Below the pieces are notes generated by a model. That model searched no databases and was not told where the DNA came from. It saw only the letters and a program-made list of their open reading frames with translations. Positions 5,589 to 8,217 of a DNA stretch of 8,217 bases are shown piece after piece (the stretch's first letter is position 1; each line of letters starts with the position of its first letter). The translations under genes and the position numbers were made by a program. The stretch is taken from assembly GCA_937928335.1 (NCBI GenBank), contig CALFWN010000232.1, positions 1-8,217 on the forward strand. The letters are read 5' to 3'. The DNA is from an uncultured Litoreibacter sp. Lineage in GTDB: Bacteria; Pseudomonadota; Alphaproteobacteria; Rhodobacterales; Rhodobacteraceae.

Positions 5589-6338
5589 ATGGGATTTCCG
5601 GTTTGGAGTTTCACCAAAGGCAGATACCGGGTCCGATTCTCGGACGCGGCCGGAGATCTGGCCCGCTGCCTTTCGCTGCGCGCATCGGTGTTTCGCAAGG
5701 ATGCCAGCGCTGATGACAGGGATGCGTTTGATGCGCGGTGTTGTCACGTCCTGATTGAGGAGGTCACTTCGGGTCGCCTTGCCTGCTGTTTCCGCATCCT
5801 GCCAATGAGCAGCGGCCTTGAGCTGTCGGGCAGCTATGCTGCGCGGTCCTATGACCTGTCAAAGCTGCAATCCTATCCGGGCAAGCTGGTCGAGCTGGGC
5901 CGGTTTTGTGTGGCACCCGAGGTCTCCGACCCCGATATCCTGCGCGTCGCATGGGGCGCTTTGACGGGCTATGTCGACAAGGAAGACATCTCGATGCTTG
6001 TGGGGTGCTCGTCATTTCCGGGTACGAACATCGCCGCGCATGTGGATGTTTTCGAATATCTTTTTGCCAATCATCTGGGCCCTGAACGCTGGCAACCCGA
6101 ACCAAAAGCGGCGCATACGATCCCACTCCGGCCTGAGGGCCGGCATTCGCGTATAGACGGCAAAGAGGTGCTGGCCGCTATGCCCACCTTGTTGCGCAGC
6201 TATCTGATGATGGGCGGCTGGGTCAGCGATCATGCGGTTGTCGATACCGATCTCGATACGCTGCATGTCTTTACCGCGGTCGAGGTCGCCGCCATCCCAG
6301 AGGCCCGCAAGCGGTTGCTACGCGCGGTTGCGGGCTAA
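5589..6338 (+). CDS. GNAT-fold amino-acid N-acyltransferase, OlsB/GlsB-like (aminolipid synthesis)
   Basis: The 249-residue protein resembles the OlsB family, which transfers a 3-hydroxyacyl chain from ACP to the alpha-amino group of ornithine, giving lyso-ornithine lipid; the related GlsB described in marine Rhodobacteraceae acts on glutamine. Visible family features are GRYRVRFSDAAGDLARCLSLRASVF near the N terminus, VELGRFCVAP (101-110), SMLVGCSSFPGTN (135-147) and the C-terminal MPTLLRSYLMMGGWVSDH (198-215). Substrate, ornithine or glutamine, cannot be decided by eye. There is no signal peptide; a membrane-associated cytoplasmic enzyme is expected. The ATG at 5589 has AAAGGGG upstream; a GTG at 5565 is in frame but has no such site. 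No OlsA-type O-acyltransferase follows, unlike olsBA operons; the next gene is an ABC-F ATPase. A generic GNAT acetyltransferase is the less likely alternative. Confidence 0.8.
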   Translation: MGFPVWSFTKGRYRVRFSDAAGDLARCLSLRASVFRKDASADDRDAFDARCCHVLIEEVTSGRLACCFRILPMSSGLELSGSYAARSYDLSKLQSYPGKLVELGRFCVAPEVSDPDILRVAWGALTGYVDKEDISMLVGCSSFPGTNIAAHVDVFEYLFANHLGPERWQPEPKAAHTIPLRPEGRHSRIDGKEVLAAMPTLLRSYLMMGGWVSDHAVVDTDLDTLHVFTAVEVAAIPEARKRLLRAVAG

Positions 6339-6354
6339 GGCTGTGTGATGGGTG

Positions 6355-6383
6355 TTGACGACCCTAGCCCTTGGGCTTAGCTG
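6355..6383 (+). promoter_or_regulatory. Possible promoter directly abutting the ABC-F start codon
   Basis: TTGACG (6355-6360, 5/6) is followed after 17 bp by TAGCTG (6378-6383, only 2/6). Initiation six or seven bases downstream would fall at the ATG at 6390. The spacer holds a short palindrome, AGCCC (6366-6370) and GGGCT (6373-6377). The weak -10 makes this tentative. Confidence 0.25.
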
Positions 6384-6389
6384 CGGCGC

Positions 6390-8207
6390 ATGGCCCGTAC
6401 TCCTCTTTTGCAACTGACCGATATCTCGCTGACTTTTGGTGGCGATCCGATTTTCTCTGAGCTGTCTCTGGTGGTCCAACCCGGCGACCGTGTCGCTTTG
6501 GTGGGGCGCAACGGGTCGGGAAAATCCACCCTGATGAAGGTCATGGGCGGGCTGGTGGAGCCCGATGGCGGCGGACGGGTTCTGGCACCGGGCACCAGCA
6601 CTGGCTACATGCAGCAAGAGCCTGACCTGAGCGGGTTTGCGACATTGGGCGATTTCGCACTCAGCGAGTTGGACCCCAGTGAGGAATACAAAATATTGAG
6701 CGCTGCCGAGGGGTTGAAGCTCAATCTTGATGCAGATGTCAACGCGGCATCAGGCGGGGAGCGCCGCCGCGCGGCTTTGGCCAAGCTGTTGGGCGAAGCG
6801 CCTGAACTGATGTTGCTGGACGAGCCAACCAACCACCTTGATATCGAGGCGATTGCCTGGCTTGAGGACCACCTGTCCTCTACCCGTGCGGCTTATATCC
6901 TGATCTCCCATGACCGCGCTTTTCTGCGGGCGCTGACGCGCGCAACGCTGTGGATTGATCGCGGTCAGGTGCGGCGCCAGGAACAGGGCTTTGACCGGTT
7001 CGAGGAATGGCGCGACAAGCTGTGGGAAGAGGAAGACCAGCAGCGCCATAAGCTGAACCGCAAGATCAAGGCCGAAGCCCGCTGGGCCGTTGAAGGCATC
7101 TCTGCCCGGCGCAAGCGCAATCAGGGCCGCGTGCGGGCCTTGCAGGACCTGCGGGCGGAACGTGCAAGCCAGATCAAACGCCAGGGCACCGCCGCGATGG
7201 AGCTGGCCGCAGGCCCCAAATCGGGACGGCAGGTCTTTGTGCTGGATGGCGTGTCCAAGGCCTTTGGCGACAAGACCATCGTCGAGAATTTCTCCCTCAA
7301 GGTGAATCGCGGCGACCGGATCGCCCTTGTGGGGCCAAACGGGGCGGGCAAGACGACGCTTTTGAAGCTGATGACGGGGGAGGTCGCCCCGGACAAAGGT
7401 ATGCTGAAAACCGGCACCAATCTGGAAATGGCTGTGTTTGATCAAAACCGCGCCGCGCTGAACCCCGAAGACACGCTTTGGGCCGCTTTGACCGAAGACC
7501 CGGCGACGCGGGTGCGCGGCATGGGCGACCATATCTCGGTGCGCGGGACGCCGAAACATGTCGTGGGCTATCTCAAGGATTTCCTGTTTGACGAGGCGCA
7601 GGCCCGCGCGCAGATCAAATCCCTGTCGGGGGGCGAAAAGGCGCGGCTGCTGCTTGCCCGGATCATGGCGCGGGAAAGCAATCTGCTGATTTTGGACGAG
7701 CCGACAAACGACCTTGATATCGAGACCCTCGACCTGTTGCAGGAACTGATCTCGGATTATGACGGCACGGTCCTGCTGGTCAGCCACGACCGGGATTTCC
7801 TCGACCGTGTGGCCTCCACGACCGTTGCCTTGAAAGGTGGCAAGGCCACGGTTTACGCAGGCGGGTGGTCCGATTACCAAACGCAGGCCCGCGAGGGCGG
7901 CGGGGAACAGGTCTTGTCCGACAAGCCCGTGCAATCGCGCCGCGCCAAAGGGCGTGAGGCCGCAGAAACCAAGGCACAACAAGGGCTTACCTTTACTGAG
8001 AAGCACCGTCTTGAGGCTCTGCCCGCCGAGATCGAGCGACTGGAAGCCGAGATTGCCAAGCTGACGGAAGTGATGTCGGACCCGGAGCTGTTTGCGTCGC
8101 AACCTGCCAAGTTCGCCAAGGTTTCCGAGGCTCTGGTGGAGCGCAACACGGCGCTGCAGGACGCCGAGGAAGAATGGCTGATCCTGGAGGAGAAAACCCA
8201 TGCCTGA
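6390..8207 (+). CDS. uup: ABC-F family ATP-binding protein, Uup-like
   Basis: A 605-residue soluble protein with two ABC ATPase domains and no membrane segments. Domain 1: Walker A GRNGSGKST (39-47), signature SGGERR (121-126), Walker B with LLDEPTNHLD (142-151), and SHDR switch (173-176). A charged helical linker (about 195-270) is the segment that contacts P-site tRNA in ribosome-bound ABC-F proteins. Domain 2: GPNGAGKTT (315-323), SLSGGEKARL (411-420), LLILDEPTNDLD (432-443) and SHDR (465-468). A C-terminal coiled coil (about 536-600), as in Uup, follows a basic linker. In E. coli Uup is linked to ribosome function and to branched DNA intermediates; resistance-type ABC-F proteins are a less likely fit. 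The ATG at 6390 has an in-frame stop at 6378-6380 and no clear Shine-Dalgarno. The 3' end overlaps the next gene. Confidence 0.93.
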   Translation: MARTPLLQLTDISLTFGGDPIFSELSLVVQPGDRVALVGRNGSGKSTLMKVMGGLVEPDGGGRVLAPGTSTGYMQQEPDLSGFATLGDFALSELDPSEEYKILSAAEGLKLNLDADVNAASGGERRRAALAKLLGEAPELMLLDEPTNHLDIEAIAWLEDHLSSTRAAYILISHDRAFLRALTRATLWIDRGQVRRQEQGFDRFEEWRDKLWEEEDQQRHKLNRKIKAEARWAVEGISARRKRNQGRVRALQDLRAERASQIKRQGTAAMELAAGPKSGRQVFVLDGVSKAFGDKTIVENFSLKVNRGDRIALVGPNGAGKTTLLKLMTGEVAPDKGMLKTGTNLEMAVFDQNRAALNPEDTLWAALTEDPATRVRGMGDHISVRGTPKHVVGYLKDFLFDEAQARAQIKSLSGGEKARLLLARIMARESNLLILDEPTNDLDIETLDLLQELISDYDGTVLLVSHDRDFLDRVASTTVALKGGKATVYAGGWSDYQTQAREGGGEQVLSDKPVQSRRAKGREAAETKAQQGLTFTEKHRLEALPAEIERLEAEIAKLTEVMSDPELFASQPAKFAKVSEALVERNTALQDAEEEWLILEEKTHA

Positions 8208-8217
8208 CGTGACGCTG
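8200..8217 (+). CDS. Start of an unidentified downstream gene, cut by the right edge
   Basis: An ATG at 8200 opens a frame reading MPDVTL up to the window end. GGAGG lies about nine bases upstream, inside the ABC-F gene, and the start overlaps the ABC-F stop by eight bases, a pattern typical of translationally coupled genes. Six codons are too few to identify the product. Confidence 0.5.

Noticed and set aside
6750..8201. A 483-codon open frame on the minus strand opposite the ABC-F gene
   Set aside because: The plus strand has complete duplicated ABC motifs. The antisense translation is rich in His, Gln and Arg and resembles no family; it is a codon-bias shadow.
1..8217. Mobile elements, CRISPR arrays, or a defence or biosynthetic island
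   Set aside because: Apart from the unidentified fragment at the right edge, every gene has a chromosomal housekeeping or lipid-related assignment. No transposase, integrase, direct-repeat array or abrupt composition change was seen, and the tRNA at the left edge shows no duplicated 3' end inside the window.

Overview
The window looks like a core chromosomal segment of an alphaproteobacterium of the Rhodobacteraceae (Roseobacter-type). The evidence is the GC-rich coding sequence, the protein styles, and the gene order on the minus strand: YceD/DUF177 - rpmF - plsX - fabH - ihfA - merR-like - tRNA-Pro, with bamE divergent from yceD. I know this order as typical of that family; I could not run a search. 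Nothing looks horizontally acquired: no transposase, phage gene, CRISPR array or long repeat is visible.

Layout. Positions 1-4481 read leftward. They hold a DUF177 rRNA-accumulation protein, ribosomal protein L32, the two fatty-acid/phospholipid initiation enzymes PlsX and FabH (overlapping by 4 bp), the IHF alpha subunit, a MerR-type DNA-binding protein with a long acidic tail, and the 5' part of a tRNA-Pro(GGG) cut by the left edge. Putative promoters can be placed before rpmF, ihfA and the tRNA. From 4571 to 5041 the outer-membrane assembly lipoprotein BamE reads rightward. It converges on msrB (5052-5450, leftward), with only 10 bp between the genes and a hairpin spanning both stop codons. 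From 5589 rightward come an OlsB/GlsB-like amino-acid N-acyltransferase, a Uup-like ABC-F ATPase, and the first six codons of another gene that overlaps the end of the ABC-F gene.

How it fits together. The leftward cluster couples ribosome biogenesis (YceD, L32) with the start of fatty-acid and phospholipid synthesis (PlsX makes acyl-phosphate from acyl-ACP; FabH makes the first acetoacetyl-ACP). The rightward acyltransferase probably draws on the same acyl-ACP pool to make a phosphorus-free aminolipid. BamE and MsrB are envelope-assembly and oxidative-repair housekeeping functions.

There are no stretches above 300 bases without a gene; the longest gap is 3734-3941. I did not find a clear new multi-gene system. 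The most interesting signals are regulatory: a perfect match to the IHF consensus beside the ihfA promoter, dyad symmetries in the msrB/acyltransferase divergent region, a possible leaderless start for the ABC-F gene, and an orphan OlsB-type acyltransferase without an olsA partner.
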